Source: a bacterium (GTDB taxonomy: Bacteria; Krumholzibacteriota; Krumholzibacteriia; JACNKJ01). From it: a stretch of 64,000 nt of DNA. The stretch's first letter is position 1. Every line of letters starts with the position of its first letter. The position numbers and the translations under genes were made by a program. This document shows, piece by piece, positions 1 through 9,668 of the stretch. The notes beneath the pieces were generated by a model that saw nothing but the letters and a program-made list of their open reading frames with translations, did no database searches and was not told where the DNA came from. The stretch covers positions 1 to 64,000 of the forward strand of contig JAAEPZ010001044.1 in assembly GCA_024231955.1 (NCBI GenBank), in the 5' to 3' direction.

Positions 1-379
1 ATCCGTCGATATGCAGACCGTCTCCCCAGAGGGTGCTCTCCCCGGTCCGCAGATCCATGTCGCCGCCCGAATAGTACGTGAGGTAGGGGTCGCCGGATGT
101 CCCCGTGCCGCCCGAGAGTCCGTCGCAAACGAAGGACCCGATTCGCCACTGGCCGAACTGGCCGGTTACCCATGGCACGCAATCATCCGCGATGGCCATC
201 AGGACCCCGCCTGTGGCCAGGGTCCCGGGAGATCCCGGGCCGCCGGAGCCGTAGGTCTCCAGCCAGGGACCGTTATTCATGTTTGCATCATCGGAAGACC
301 ACGTCCCGTAGTAGCGGTCGGCATTTGCCGGACCACAGACTATCAGCAACGCGAACATTAGTACGAGCAGCTTTCTCAT
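1..379 (-). CDS. Exported protein, C-terminus cut by window edge
   Basis: The reading frame opens at ATG 379-377 and runs off the left edge without a stop (about 126 residues visible). The start is preceded by an AAGGAAA ribosome site. Residues 1-20 are a classic signal peptide: MRKLL, a hydrophobic core, then PANA before DRYYGTW. The mature part is rich in Gly, Ser, Asp and Trp, with short aromatic turns such as YYGTWSSDD, which suggests an extracellular beta-rich protein. No family is recognised. It is transcribed away from the large surface protein at 597-5246, whose terminator lies just upstream of this gene. Confidence 0.7.
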   Translation of the reverse strand, partial: MRKLLVLMFALLIVCGPANADRYYGTWSSDDANMNNGPWLETYGSGGPGSPGTLATGGVLMAIADDCVPWVTGQFGQWRIGSFVCDGLSGGTGTSGDPYLTYYSGGDMDLRTGESTLWGDGLHIDG

Positions 380-545
380 GGTTGTTTCCTTCCAGGAACT
401 GGGATCAGTCAGGGAGCAAAAGACCGTTTGTCGGCTCTTTATGATGATTATTCCCTGTGTAGCAAAGTCATCTTGTACTCCGGGCCGAAGGGCCTGGTGT
501 GGGTATGGAGTTGCAAGTGCAGGGGTTCACCTTTTACCCCATCCT

Positions 546-582
546 AAAAAGACTAAACAGCCCCCGGAAGTATCCGGGGGCT
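546..582 (-). terminator. Intrinsic terminator of the large surface-protein gene
   Basis: A perfect 10-bp stem (559-568 with 573-582, AGTA loop as read on the plus strand) is followed on the minus strand by a short spacer and a T-run (complement of 546-550). It lies just past the stop codon at 597. Confidence 0.85.
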
Positions 583-596
583 GCAACCGAACGGCG

Positions 597-3500
597 TTAC
601 TTCAGCATCAGCATCTTGCTGGTCTTCTGTAGAGGACCGGCATCGATGCGATAGAAATAAACACCGGAGGATACCTGCTCACCCGTTTCGTCCCGTCCGT
701 CCCAAACTACGGAATGGTGCCCGGCCGCCACTGACCCGTTCACCAGTGTCCGGACAAGACGACCATCAACGCCGAAGACGAACAGCTTCACACTCTGTGC
801 TTGCGGCAGACTGAAGCTGATGCTTGTCGTCGGGTTGAAGGGATTCGGGAAGTTCTGCGCCATCTGATAGATGGTGGGCAGGTCGGGAACTGTCGTCATC
901 TCGAAAGCGAAATCGACATCTTCGTTGTTGGAATTCCGAAGCGTAACGCTGGGAATGTCGAGATCAACAGTTTCCGTCAGGGTGACCTGGAGGAGTCTTC
1001 CGTCACCCTGAATCGTTGCACCGCGCCCCATGAGGGCGAGATTTATATCCAGACCATTACGGTCGATGTTGGCCAGGAAGAAGGGCACCGCCTGGCTCGT
1101 CATGAGGTTGCCCGCTGTGAGCTCGCCGACGATGCCGGCGGGCAATTCGAGCCGCACCTGGATACCCTTGAGATCCGCACAGGGAGCCTGCAGCGCCAGC
1201 GCCCAGTTCCGATCATCGATTCTGATCCAGCTGAGAGCCGCGATCTCGTCACCCGTCCGCGGAGCGGGGGCCGGGGCGACCTGGCTGTAGTTGATGGCGA
1301 ACATCATCAGGTCTTCCAGGTCGATCACGTTGTCGGTCTGCGGGATGCCCAGAACGGACATGTCGCTTGTCGGACCGACATCGGTTTCGGGCTCGTAACC
1401 GGACTCGCCGTCGGAGGTGCCGAATGCCGCACCAAGACCGGTGATGTCGGCCGCATCGACCAGCCCGTCGTAGATACCGAACGTACCGTCGCTGACATCG
1501 CCGAGCCAGTAGTTGAGCGCATCGGCATTGGTAGCGGACGGACCGCCATAGTTGAGCGCCAGATCAATGGCGAAGATCTCATAGTAATAGCGTCCGCGGG
1601 GCGCGAAGGCATCCTCGAAGATCTCGGTCCCGGCGGGAACGACGCCGACACCCGTCCACTCGCTGCTTGCTTCGGCTGCGGCGCGAGTGGCGGGGCGGGT
1701 GGGGACGGTGATGCCCCCGAGGTCATCGTACTCGGGATAGGCCGAGACGCCCGTGCCGTCGTGCCAGACGCCGCGGTAGATCACCAGGAAGCCGAGGTCG
1801 GCATCCGGGGGATCCGTCCAGGTCACCGCCACCTTCTCATGCCCCGTCTCCGCGGCCATGTCGGCAACGATACCAGGCGCCTGCGAGTCGTAGATGATGT
1901 CGTCCTGCAGGGCGAGAACATTCTCGGCCGCATCCATGAACTGCGCGTACACGGTGTAGGGTCCATCCGCCGAGACGGTGAGGATGAACGCCGTTATCGC
2001 CGAGTAGGCGGTCCACGGGGAGAAACTGACGTTGTCCTCGCTGAAGCGCATCTGCACGGGCGGATTGCCGTCGGTCACGCTTGAATAGAGCATGACATTG
2101 ATGCTGTTCGTGTAGACGTCGCCGTTGTTGATGACGAAGGTGCCCGCGGGATCGGTGATGTCGACGATGGTCGTCGCATCCGCGCTTGCCGGGGCGGCTT
2201 CGATATTGCCCACGTTGTCGGTGGCGACAGTGTAGAACGTGTAGGTACCCTCACCGGCAGCCGTGAAGCTGATCGGACTCGACGTGAAGATTCCGAACGA
2301 AGCCCAACTGCCGCTGGCGTTGATGTCGTAGAACAACTCGACACCGCCGATGCCGCTCGTGACGTCGCTCGCCGTATAGGGCACGTTGAAGGTCAACGTG
2401 TTCTGGTAGGCGGCCAGAGGATCGACTGCGGATACCGGCGCGGTGTCATCCTGCGTCGAGAATACCGCCGCGGACCAACCGGAGGCGTTGGCGAGGGCAT
2501 CCCGGGACATCACGCGGTAATAGTAGATCTGATTGTCGGTCAACGTGGAGAACGTGTGGTTCAGGCCGCTGAACCAGGTGCTGTCCTCGATGTCCAGGGA
2601 GAACCCCGGGTCCTGCGCCCGCTGCACCAGATACTCGACGGCGCCCGTGCCGCCCTCATCGGACCAGTAGACGGTGTTGTCCGTACCCTGCGTGTAAACA
2701 GGTTCAGCCGTCATGGTCGGGATGGAGGGCGCGGTGCAATCCACCTCAATATCCGCTGTGGCCAGCGTGGCGAAGATGTCGCCGTTGTCCAGATCGCGGA
2801 GTTTGCAATGGAGAATCTCCACCGTGCCGGTGCCGGTTGCCAGGCCGTGGATGTCGATGGAGAACAGGTCGGCCGCGTAATCCAGGCCGGGTGTGGTGCC
2901 GAGAATGGCATCGGAGATGGTGTAGGTGCCATCCAGATTGTCAATGACCCGGAAGAAGTGACTTGTGCCCAGAGAGCTCAGGACACCGCTGTCTGTGATG
3001 TCGGTTTCATCGAAGTCCAGTTCGGCCATACTGCAACCCACTGTGATCTCATAACCCCGCAGAGCTGGAGTCAGAAGGTCGGGCGTATAGTGGAAAGCCA
3101 GCGTCGAAACCTGACTGCAATTGATCGGACCGCTTGTGGCCGGCAGCAGATCAATCGCCGCCGTCCCCTGCCACGGGAAGAAATTGACGTAGGGCGACAC
3201 GTTCACGCCGAAACCGCGATCGCCATTGATCGCCATCCCGGTTTCCTCTCCGGGGACCGCCGGCTGCGCGGCCGTGTCGATCCCGTATGGCTGCACGACG
3301 GGACGGGGTCCCCGGGGTGCGGGCGGAGGCGTGATCAGGTTGGGACCTGTGGCGTCTCCCCACCAGTTGTCCGTAGCGTCGAATTCATCGTTGGCGAACG
3401 TGTTCAGTACGCCGTATTCGACACAACCCTCGAGGTCGTTGCCGTGCGCGTCGAGGTTCACCGCAGTATTGACCTCGAGGCAACCGTTGTTTCCGTACAG

Positions 3501-5246
3501 ACCGTACTGGTTGTTGACCATGATGTTGTCGAGAATGTTGACGTTCAGCGTGGCGTTGGCCCAGCCGTCGTAGTAGCTGCCATAGGCGCCGCTGGCCCAG
3601 AAATCGGTGCCGACCAGATTGTCCTCGAATATGCAATTCTCGATATCGACATCCAGATTGACTCCGTCATCCGCCACATGGAAGCTGGCGTTCCAGTCGT
3701 TGTCGTGACCATGGACACCGTCGATCGTGATCTGAGGAGTCGTGGGGGGCAGATAGCGCCAACCCCAGCCGGAGTAGCTGATGCCGGTCTGGCAGTTGAA
3801 GACTTCGCCTCCGTTGATGGCGACACTGCCGGCTTCGAAGAGCAGGATGCCGGTTGCGCTCCAATCCTCACCGGTGTAACCGATCCCCTGAACGGTATTG
3901 CCGTTCAGTTCGCCGGTGGCGCCATAGGAGACCTGGATACCATTGCCCGCATTGAATTCGCTGGGGGCGTTGACGACGGAGTTGTCGTTGATCAAGCAGT
4001 CCAGTCCCGGACCCATGATCAGGATGCCGCCTTTCTGGAATTCCGGAATGGTGTTGTCGGAGAACTCGACACTGTAGCTGCCGCCGAGGTCATCGTGCCC
4101 GGCGACCAGGCTTGCCACCCGTTGTGCGCCGGGTGACGCCGCATCGAGGATATCTGTGATGCGACAGTGGTGCACACTGCCGCTCGAGTTCTGCAGGTAG
4201 ATGCCGTAGAACCTTTCTCCGCCGACCTGACGGCCATCGACGGTCAGCTCGCCGATATCGATCGAACTGACGCCAATCGCCAGAATACAGGGATTGATAT
4301 CCACAACAGAGCTCTCCCAGCTGGTCACCGTCGTAGGGACGGCGGAGCCGGAATCGACAGCCTCGATATAGGTTTGATCCATCCCGGCGCCGGTGAGCGT
4401 CAGGTTCCGGGCAATCGTGAGCTGTTCACGATAGGTGCCCGCGGCGACGTTGACCGTGCCGCCGCTGATGACGCCGTCAACGGCGTCCTGGATGACGGCG
4501 AAATGGGTGGCGTTCCAGCCGGGTGTGGCGGAGGTGTAGTCATCGTCGACCCAGACCTCGTCCGGATCGGCCGGGGTCATGGTGACGTGATAGGTGCTGC
4601 CGCCGACGAGTGTGACCTCGACGTCGAAGCCCGCCAGTTCGAGAGGGATGGCCTCGCTGCCCCAGGTCCAGTCCATATCCCAATAGCCGGCCCCACACTG
4701 AGGTTCGCCGGTGCAACCCAGCAGCGCGGCGGCGCCGCCGTCATTGGCATCGGGGTCGGTGCCGGTGTAGTTCACGTAGGCACCGGTCTCGTTTTCGGAC
4801 GCATAGAGATCCGACCAATCCATAACTCCGGACATGGGCGTACCGCCGGCGGTGCCGATGAAGCGGAGGTACCAGTTCGTTCCGGTCAGGACCAGCTCGT
4901 AATTGTTCCAGTCGGGGACATCGGGATCATACCAGGCGCCCCAACCACCGCCGGAACTGTAGGCGTCGTGATCGGCGCCGATCGTACCCTGGGCGATATC
5001 ATCGTAATAAGCTGTCGCGCCTTGACGGGCGTAGACATCGAAGCCACCTGCGGTGGATATACCTGCGCCACCACCTCCCGGTACATACCAGGAACCTGCG
5101 GTCGCCGGGATTGTGCCGGTGAAGACACCACCTCCGGCGTCAGTCAGGATCCCCTCGAATTCCATGGTTCCGGAACCGATAGTATTGGCGAATGCCAGGA
5201 CCGGTATCAGGAGTAATAGTGATAATATGAGTAATGAACGTCTCAT
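597..5246 (-). CDS. Giant surface protein: beta-helix, dockerin- and cohesin-like modules, FlgD-like sorting tail
   Basis: About 1549 residues. I place the start at ATG 5246 rather than the in-frame ATG at 5258, because GGGAGA lies 5 nt before it and the signal peptide (MRRSLLILSLLLLIPVLAFA) begins there. Modules in order: an N-terminal beta-sandwich domain; a long right-handed parallel beta-helix (about 250-680, repeated short N/G turns); a cohesin-like beta-sandwich; several fibronectin-III/Ig-like repeats (about 860-1150); a dockerin-like pair of calcium loops (GDVSDG, then a DNVIDLEDL loop); a second cohesin-like domain; and a C-terminal FlgD-like domain beginning NFPNPFNPTTSISFSLPQ and ending VYFYRIDAG. 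FlgD-like tails of this kind mark type IX or related outer-surface export in the Bacteroidota relatives. Role inferred: secreted or cell-surface adhesin or polysaccharide-binding scaffold. Confidence 0.8.
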   Translation of the reverse strand: MRRSLLILSLLLLIPVLAFANTIGSGTMEFEGILTDAGGGVFTGTIPATAGSWYVPGGGGAGISTAGGFDVYARQGATAYYDDIAQGTIGADHDAYSSGGGWGAWYDPDVPDWNNYELVLTGTNWYLRFIGTAGGTPMSGVMDWSDLYASENETGAYVNYTGTDPDANDGGAAALLGCTGEPQCGAGYWDMDWTWGSEAIPLELAGFDVEVTLVGGSTYHVTMTPADPDEVWVDDDYTSATPGWNATHFAVIQDAVDGVISGGTVNVAAGTYREQLTIARNLTLTGAGMDQTYIEAVDSGSAVPTTVTSWESSVVDINPCILAIGVSSIDIGELTVDGRQVGGERFYGIYLQNSSGSVHHCRITDILDAASPGAQRVASLVAGHDDLGGSYSVEFSDNTIPEFQKGGILIMGPGLDCLINDNSVVNAPSEFNAGNGIQVSYGATGELNGNTVQGIGYTGEDWSATGILLFEAGSVAINGGEVFNCQTGISYSGWGWRYLPPTTPQITIDGVHGHDNDWNASFHVADDGVNLDVDIENCIFEDNLVGTDFWASGAYGSYYDGWANATLNVNILDNIMVNNQYGLYGNNGCLEVNTAVNLDAHGNDLEGCVEYGVLNTFANDEFDATDNWWGDATGPNLITPPPAPRGPRPVVQPYGIDTAAQPAVPGEETGMAINGDRGFGVNVSPYVNFFPWQGTAAIDLLPATSGPINCSQVSTLAFHYTPDLLTPALRGYEITVGCSMAELDFDETDITDSGVLSSLGTSHFFRVIDNLDGTYTISDAILGTTPGLDYAADLFSIDIHGLATGTGTVEILHCKLRDLDNGDIFATLATADIEVDCTAPSIPTMTAEPVYTQGTDNTVYWSDEGGTGAVEYLVQRAQDPGFSLDIEDSTWFSGLNHTFSTLTDNQIYYYRVMSRDALANASGWSAAVFSTQDDTAPVSAVDPLAAYQNTLTFNVPYTASDVTSGIGGVELFYDINASGSWASFGIFTSSPISFTAAGEGTYTFYTVATDNVGNIEAAPASADATTIVDITDPAGTFVINNGDVYTNSINVMLYSSVTDGNPPVQMRFSEDNVSFSPWTAYSAITAFILTVSADGPYTVYAQFMDAAENVLALQDDIIYDSQAPGIVADMAAETGHEKVAVTWTDPPDADLGFLVIYRGVWHDGTGVSAYPEYDDLGGITVPTRPATRAAAEASSEWTGVGVVPAGTEIFEDAFAPRGRYYYEIFAIDLALNYGGPSATNADALNYWLGDVSDGTFGIYDGLVDAADITGLGAAFGTSDGESGYEPETDVGPTSDMSVLGIPQTDNVIDLEDLMMFAINYSQVAPAPAPRTGDEIAALSWIRIDDRNWALALQAPCADLKGIQVRLELPAGIVGELTAGNLMTSQAVPFFLANIDRNGLDINLALMGRGATIQGDGRLLQVTLTETVDLDIPSVTLRNSNNEDVDFAFEMTTVPDLPTIYQMAQNFPNPFNPTTSISFSLPQAQSVKLFVFGVDGRLVRTLVNGSVAAGHHSVVWDGRDETGEQVSSGVYFYRIDAGPLQKTSKMLMLK

Positions 5247-5375
5247 CGTGTCTCCCATCTGAGGTAAGGCGCGTTCATGGTCAGGCTTATGGGTGCCGGA
5301 CTGGTGAATGATGCTCGTTATTAAAACTCAAGCAGGTACTGATTTATCGTTTATATCTTTCACGAAAGCGTGATG

Positions 5376-5405
5376 ATTATATAGAAGGCGCTTAGCCGAT
5401 TTCAA
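5376..5405 (-). promoter_or_regulatory. Sigma70-like promoter for the giant surface protein
   Basis: On the minus strand, TTGAAA (complement of 5400-5405) and TATAAT (complement of 5376-5381) are 18 nt apart, matching consensus at 5/6 and 6/6. The predicted leader is about 120 nt. Nothing else that I can name lies in the 5247-5555 gap. Confidence 0.6.
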
Positions 5406-5555
5406 CTCTATAATGTCCTGACATGTGGCGTAACAGGTTGCAGGGGAAGGAGATAGGGCGTCGCAGATATGTGACAGTATCCCGTATGAGGTGTAATTGT
5501 CACATGTTGACAAAAAGGTCTGTTGCCATGTCTCGGCGGCCGTAACAGGTCGTGC

Positions 5556-5586
5556 AAAAAAAAAGGACCGGTGTTGACCGGTCCTT
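5556..5586 (-). terminator. Intrinsic terminator after the cysteine desulfurase
   Basis: A perfect 10-bp stem (5563-5572 with 5577-5586, GTTG loop) is followed on the minus strand by a nine-base T-run (complement of 5556-5564). The desulfurase stop codon is at 5609. Confidence 0.9.
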
Positions 5587-5608
5587 GCTCAAAAAAATAG
5601 TCGGATGC

Positions 5609-7030
5609 CTAGAAACTAGGCAGATTCCCGAACGAGAAATTGAAGCCTTCGGGTAGGAATTCGCCGGTCATCCTGTCCTGGATATAGTTCCCCTGCCACC
5701 TCTCGTCGGCAATTATCCGCAACATGTGCAGCAGATGATCGACCTCCCAGGCGCGATTGTGGAGGCCGAAGCTGGCGCGCACGGCTCCGGGCACGCCGGT
5801 GCGGTCGCCCACCTTGATCGCTGCTTCGAACTCCTCCTCCTGCTCCTTCGTGATATTGAGCAGGCTCTTGATCAACGGATGTGCACAGAAGCAGCCGTTG
5901 CGCACGCAGATCCCCCCTTCATAACTGAGGATCGCAGCCACGTGGGCATGATGCATCCCGGCGACCGTAAAGGTGACGGCGCCGAGGCGGTTGTCCAGTT
6001 TGTCCGGATCGGCTATTCCGAATACTCCGATGCGGGGGATCTCCTTGAGCCCCGTCAGGAAACGTCGGGTCAGTTCCATCTCATGTTTGACGATGTTCTC
6101 CATGCCGAACTCCCGCATTACCTGCAGCGCTCTGGCCTGCGCCAGCATGCCGAAGATATTCGGAGTACCCGCCTCCTGCTTGTCCGGCGGATCGGCCCAG
6201 ATCACGTGGTCCAGTCCGACGGAATAGACGGTGCCGCCGCCCTGCAGATAGGGGGCCGCCTCCTGGAAGTGACTGAAGTCGCCGATCACCGCCCCCTCGC
6301 CGTAAGGGGAGTTCATCTTGTGCGCGGAGAAAACGAGATAGTCGAGGTGCCCCGGATCCGTCTTGGGCTTCATGTCCACCGCACGATGGGGCAGGAGTTG
6401 AGCGGCATCCACGACGATCCGCGCGTCATACTTGTGCGCCAGGGCCGCGATCTCGTGGATGGGGGTCACCGTGCCGATAACGTTGCTGGCGCCGGTGCAG
6501 GAGACGACCTTGACCGCGCCCTTGTGATGCGCGAGCCGTTTCTCCAGATGTTCCAGGTCGAGTGTCCCCTCAACATCGGCGGGGATATATTCCACGATCG
6601 CCTTGTCGCGCCAGGGGAGATCATTGCTGTGGTGCTCGAGCATCGAGGTGATGACCACATCCTTGTTCGGATCGAGCTCCATCGTCATCGCCAGCAGGTT
6701 CAACCCCTCGGTCGTGTTCCGCACCGGAATGACGATCTGCTCTTCAGGGTCGCCGCCCACAAAGTCGAGGATGATCTTGCGCGCCTCCTCGTACATGTGC
6801 GTGCAGTAGATGGAATCGTAGCCGGTACCCCGATGGATATTCGAGTAGTAGGGCTCGATATCCTTGATGAAGTCGCTGACGACTTTAAAGGGTTTGGTGC
6901 TGGCGGCATTGTCAAAGTAGATGCCGACCGCCATACTACCGTCGAGGAGCGGCACGGGATGACTGCCGCCGATGATCACCGGTATCTGCTGCTCGAACTC
7001 GGTCTGTTGGTGGGAACTCATGGAGACCAC
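5609..7030 (-). CDS. Class V aminotransferase, SufS/CsdA-type cysteine desulfurase
   Basis: PLP-dependent enzyme predicted to take sulfur from L-cysteine as a persulfide, releasing alanine. The fold starts with the YFDNAAST motif. The PLP lysine is in SAHKMNSPYGEG (residue 238), the Asp of the VVDAAQLLPH motif is present, and the persulfide cysteine is most likely C382 in RNGCFCAHP, the position of C in the SufS motif. About 470 residues is longer than typical SufS (~405), with extra residues at both ends. The frame opens at GTG 7030; an ATG at 7021 is an equally plausible start, and neither has a strong ribosome site. No SufU, SufE or scaffold gene is adjacent, so a related class V reaction cannot be excluded. 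Divergent from the adenine deaminase gene. Confidence 0.8.
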   Translation of the reverse strand: MVSMSSHQQTEFEQQIPVIIGGSHPVPLLDGSMAVGIYFDNAASTKPFKVVSDFIKDIEPYYSNIHRGTGYDSIYCTHMYEEARKIILDFVGGDPEEQIVIPVRNTTEGLNLLAMTMELDPNKDVVITSMLEHHSNDLPWRDKAIVEYIPADVEGTLDLEHLEKRLAHHKGAVKVVSCTGASNVIGTVTPIHEIAALAHKYDARIVVDAAQLLPHRAVDMKPKTDPGHLDYLVFSAHKMNSPYGEGAVIGDFSHFQEAAPYLQGGGTVYSVGLDHVIWADPPDKQEAGTPNIFGMLAQARALQVMREFGMENIVKHEMELTRRFLTGLKEIPRIGVFGIADPDKLDNRLGAVTFTVAGMHHAHVAAILSYEGGICVRNGCFCAHPLIKSLLNITKEQEEEFEAAIKVGDRTGVPGAVRASFGLHNRAWEVDHLLHMLRIIADERWQGNYIQDRMTGEFLPEGFNFSFGNLPSF

Positions 7031-7126
7031 TACTTTCGTACTTGGTTATTGCCTGCGGCTCGCGCTAGCCTGTAGATGGAACCAGAGGATACTAATAACA
7101 GTGAGGGTGCAAGGAAAGGGGAAAGC

Positions 7127-8839
7127 ATGATCGGGCTGCAAAAGCGTATCGCGGTCGCGCGGGGCGATGAGGCCGCCGATTTCGTTCTCAAGGGGGGGCG
7201 ATTGCTGAACGTCTTCTCCGGTATGGTGGAAACACTCCAGGTGGCTGTCGTCGATGGTGTCGTCGCCGGACTGGGCGAGAGTTTCGAAACTGCAGAAGTG
7301 TTCGATCTCGATGGGGCTTTCATCGCTCCGGCGTTCATGGACGCGCATATCCATCTTGAGAGCGCCATGGTGACTCCCGATCAGTTTGCGAAAGTCGCAA
7401 CTCCCCGCGGTACGGGTACACTCTTCGCCGATCCTCACGAGATCGCCAACGTGTTGGGTGTCGACGGTGTCCGCTATCTGTTGCGAGCTTGCGAGCAACT
7501 TCCGCTATCTGTCTTCATGATGGCCCCCTCCTGCGTTCCAGCGACCCATCTGGAAAGTTCGGGCGCAAGTCTCTCGGTGGCCGAGATCGAAGAGTTGCTC
7601 AAGGAGCCGCGCGTACTCGGTCTGGCCGAGATGATGAACTACCCCGGCGTGGTGTTTCGCGATTCCGAAGTGCTGGCCAGGTTGACGGCGGCAGAGGGGC
7701 GTCCCGTCGATGGCCATGCTCCCGGCTTGAAAGGACGTGATCTGCAGGCCTATGCCGCTGCGGGGATCGGCAGTGATCATGAATGCGTGACCGCCGACGA
7801 CGCTCGCGCCCGGCTTGCCCAGGGGATGTATGTCATGGCGCGGGAGGGCTCCTCCGCCCGCAATCTCGAAACACTGATGTCGGCCTTGACGCCGGAGAAC
7901 AGCGCACACTGGCTGCTGTGCACCGATGACAAGACCCCGGCCGACCTCCTGGCCACGGGGCATGTCGATCACCTGATCAGGCGCGCTGTTCGGGCGGGGG
8001 TGCCGCCGATGATCGCTTTGCGCATGGCCACCTTGAATGCCGCCCGCTACTTCGGTCTGCACGATCGGGGCGCGCTGCTGCCGGGACGTCGTGCCGACAT
8101 CGTCGTTTTCGATTCCTTCGACGATCTGCGGGTCAGTCATGTCTGGCACGGTGGCGATCTGGTGGCGGAGGGGGGGCGGCTGCTGCGGGAACCCGAGACC
8201 GTTTCCCCGCCGCCAGCCCGCCTGCGGGTGGCGAACCTGCCGCAGCGGCCATTTGCGCTGCCGGATCCAGGAGGTGAATTGATCCGGGTGATCGGGGTAC
8301 GGCCCGATCAGTTGCTGACGACGTCGGAGGAGCTGCCCCCCGCACGCGACGGCGGGGAGTTGATCTCCGATTGCGAGCGGGACATCCTCAAGCTCGCCGT
8401 GGTGGAGCGCCATCACGGCACCGGACATGTCGGTCTGGGATTCATCCGGGGATTCGGACTGCGCAAGGGGGCGCTGGCGACGACGGTCGCACACGATTCG
8501 CACAACGTGATCCTCGTCGGCGCCGACGATAAGTCCCTGGCTTTTGCCCTGCGCTCGATCATCGAGATGGGGGGCGGCAAGCTGGTGGTAGAAGATGAGC
8601 GGGTACTGGCGGCTCTGCCTCTGCCGGTGGCGGGGCTGATGAGTCCGTCGCCAATCGAGGAGACGGCGTCTCGACACGACGATCTGGTGGCCGCGGCGCG
8701 CACGCTCGGCTGCGGACTCCCGGAACCCTTCATGACCTTGAGCTTCATGGCGCTGCCGGTGATTCCCCATCTCAAACTCACGGATCTCGGGCTGGTGGAT
8801 GTCGCCGCTTTCGGCTTCGTCCCCCTGGCGGTCGAATGA
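7127..8839 (+). CDS. ade: Adenine deaminase
   Basis: Amidohydrolase-family enzyme that converts adenine to hypoxanthine and ammonia (purine salvage, cytoplasm). The N-terminal metal motif DAHIHLES (H74, H76), the ADPHEIANV stretch, the GHAPGL motif, the SDHE motif and the CTDDK motif with the catalytic Asp are all present, in the order typical of Ade. About 570 residues matches the family. Start chosen at ATG 7127 because AAGGGG lies 6 nt upstream; the in-frame ATG at 7076 would add 17 unconserved residues without a ribosome site. Its stop codon overlaps the stem-loop that terminates the convergent lipoprotein gene. Confidence 0.93.
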   Translation: MIGLQKRIAVARGDEAADFVLKGGRLLNVFSGMVETLQVAVVDGVVAGLGESFETAEVFDLDGAFIAPAFMDAHIHLESAMVTPDQFAKVATPRGTGTLFADPHEIANVLGVDGVRYLLRACEQLPLSVFMMAPSCVPATHLESSGASLSVAEIEELLKEPRVLGLAEMMNYPGVVFRDSEVLARLTAAEGRPVDGHAPGLKGRDLQAYAAAGIGSDHECVTADDARARLAQGMYVMAREGSSARNLETLMSALTPENSAHWLLCTDDKTPADLLATGHVDHLIRRAVRAGVPPMIALRMATLNAARYFGLHDRGALLPGRRADIVVFDSFDDLRVSHVWHGGDLVAEGGRLLREPETVSPPPARLRVANLPQRPFALPDPGGELIRVIGVRPDQLLTTSEELPPARDGGELISDCERDILKLAVVERHHGTGHVGLGFIRGFGLRKGALATTVAHDSHNVILVGADDKSLAFALRSIIEMGGGKLVVEDERVLAALPLPVAGLMSPSPIEETASRHDDLVAAARTLGCGLPEPFMTLSFMALPVIPHLKLTDLGLVDVAAFGFVPLAVE

Positions 8840-8870
8840 AAAAAGACCGACTCCCCGAGGAGCCGGTCTT
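8839..8870 (-). terminator. Intrinsic terminator between ade and the convergent lipoprotein gene
   Basis: A stem of 7 bp plus 4 bp with one internal mismatch (8843-8854 with 8859-8870, CCGA loop). On the minus strand it is followed by six T (complement of 8839-8844), so it mainly serves the gene at 8894-9631; it may also stop ade transcripts. Confidence 0.8.
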
Positions 8871-8893
8871 GACGAAGACGGGTAACCGGAGGG

Positions 8894-9631
8894 CTAATCG
8901 TATGCCGGCGCGTCGATATTCAAACCTTTGCCCGAGAAGACGACCTCCGGCTCCATATCGTCGGCCATCATCATGTTCGAACTGTTGATCTCCCAGATGC
9001 AGGTGCGCCCCTCAACGCTGTGGGCGTTGTGGCTGACGATATCGCCGGGGAAGGTGATCCGCATTTTGACGTTCAGATCCATAGCAGCCGTCATCATGAC
9101 GCTCATGATCTCCATCTGCTTGGCCATCATCTCGGGGTCGAACGCCTCGGAGTCGGAGATCCCGCCGAGATCCATGCCGCCGCTCATCTCCTCATCACTT
9201 TCGCCGTCCTCATCCTCTTCGACCGCGATACTTTTCATCAGGTAGTTGCCGTCGGAGAGTTTGAAGATGCCCGCGGCGCCGCCGCCGAACATCCCCTCCA
9301 GTTGAGTGATGTCCTTGAAGGCGATGGTGAAGCTGGTGCCGACCCGATCCTCCTCGTCGATGGCCTTGTACCTCTTCAGATGGACACTCTGCCCCTTACA
9401 GAACTCCTCCAGCTTTTCCCGATCCAGGACCATCGTCATGTCCTCATCGGCGAAGTCCGAATCCAGCCCCTGCATCTCTTTCATCGCCTCGGCCACCTCG
9501 GGCTTCATGGTTATGGTGCAGGCCATCGTGCCGTTGCCGTTCTTGTCGAAGATGGTCTCGCTCTCCATCTGCAGGCAACCGGTGAGCGCCACCACGATTA
9601 ATACCAGCGGCAGCAAGATATGCTTTCTCAT
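8894..9631 (-). CDS. Lipoprotein of unknown function
   Basis: About 245 residues with a lipoprotein signal: MRKHILLPL, hydrophobic core, lipobox ALTGC with lipidated Cys at 19. Start chosen at ATG 9631, directly behind GAGGAGG; the upstream in-frame codons would bury the signal peptide. The mature protein starts with a segment resembling a calcium or turn loop (FDKNGNGT) and has a Met/Glu/Asp-rich central stretch (EEDEDGESDEEMSGGMD) that is probably disordered. It ends in a beta-rich part. No family recognised. It lies 37 bp downstream of the gamma-glutamyltransferase gene on the same strand and may be co-transcribed with it. Confidence 0.75.
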   Translation of the reverse strand: MRKHILLPLVLIVVALTGCLQMESETIFDKNGNGTMACTITMKPEVAEAMKEMQGLDSDFADEDMTMVLDREKLEEFCKGQSVHLKRYKAIDEEDRVGTSFTIAFKDITQLEGMFGGGAAGIFKLSDGNYLMKSIAVEEDEDGESDEEMSGGMDLGGISDSEAFDPEMMAKQMEIMSVMMTAAMDLNVKMRITFPGDIVSHNAHSVEGRTCIWEINSSNMMMADDMEPEVVFSGKGLNIDAPAYD

Positions 9632-9668
9632 TTGATCCTCCTCTGGCCGCCGGAAACCGGCAGCGGTG

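Noticed and set aside
801..4136. Long open frames on the plus strand (801-2084, 2556-4136) opposite the giant surface protein
   Set aside because: Low-complexity, Arg/Val/Gly-rich translations with no start signals; shadows of the minus-strand gene caused by high GC.
5328..5513. A 61-codon minus-strand frame
   Set aside because: Overlaps the promoter at 5376-5405, no ribosome site, no recognisable protein features.
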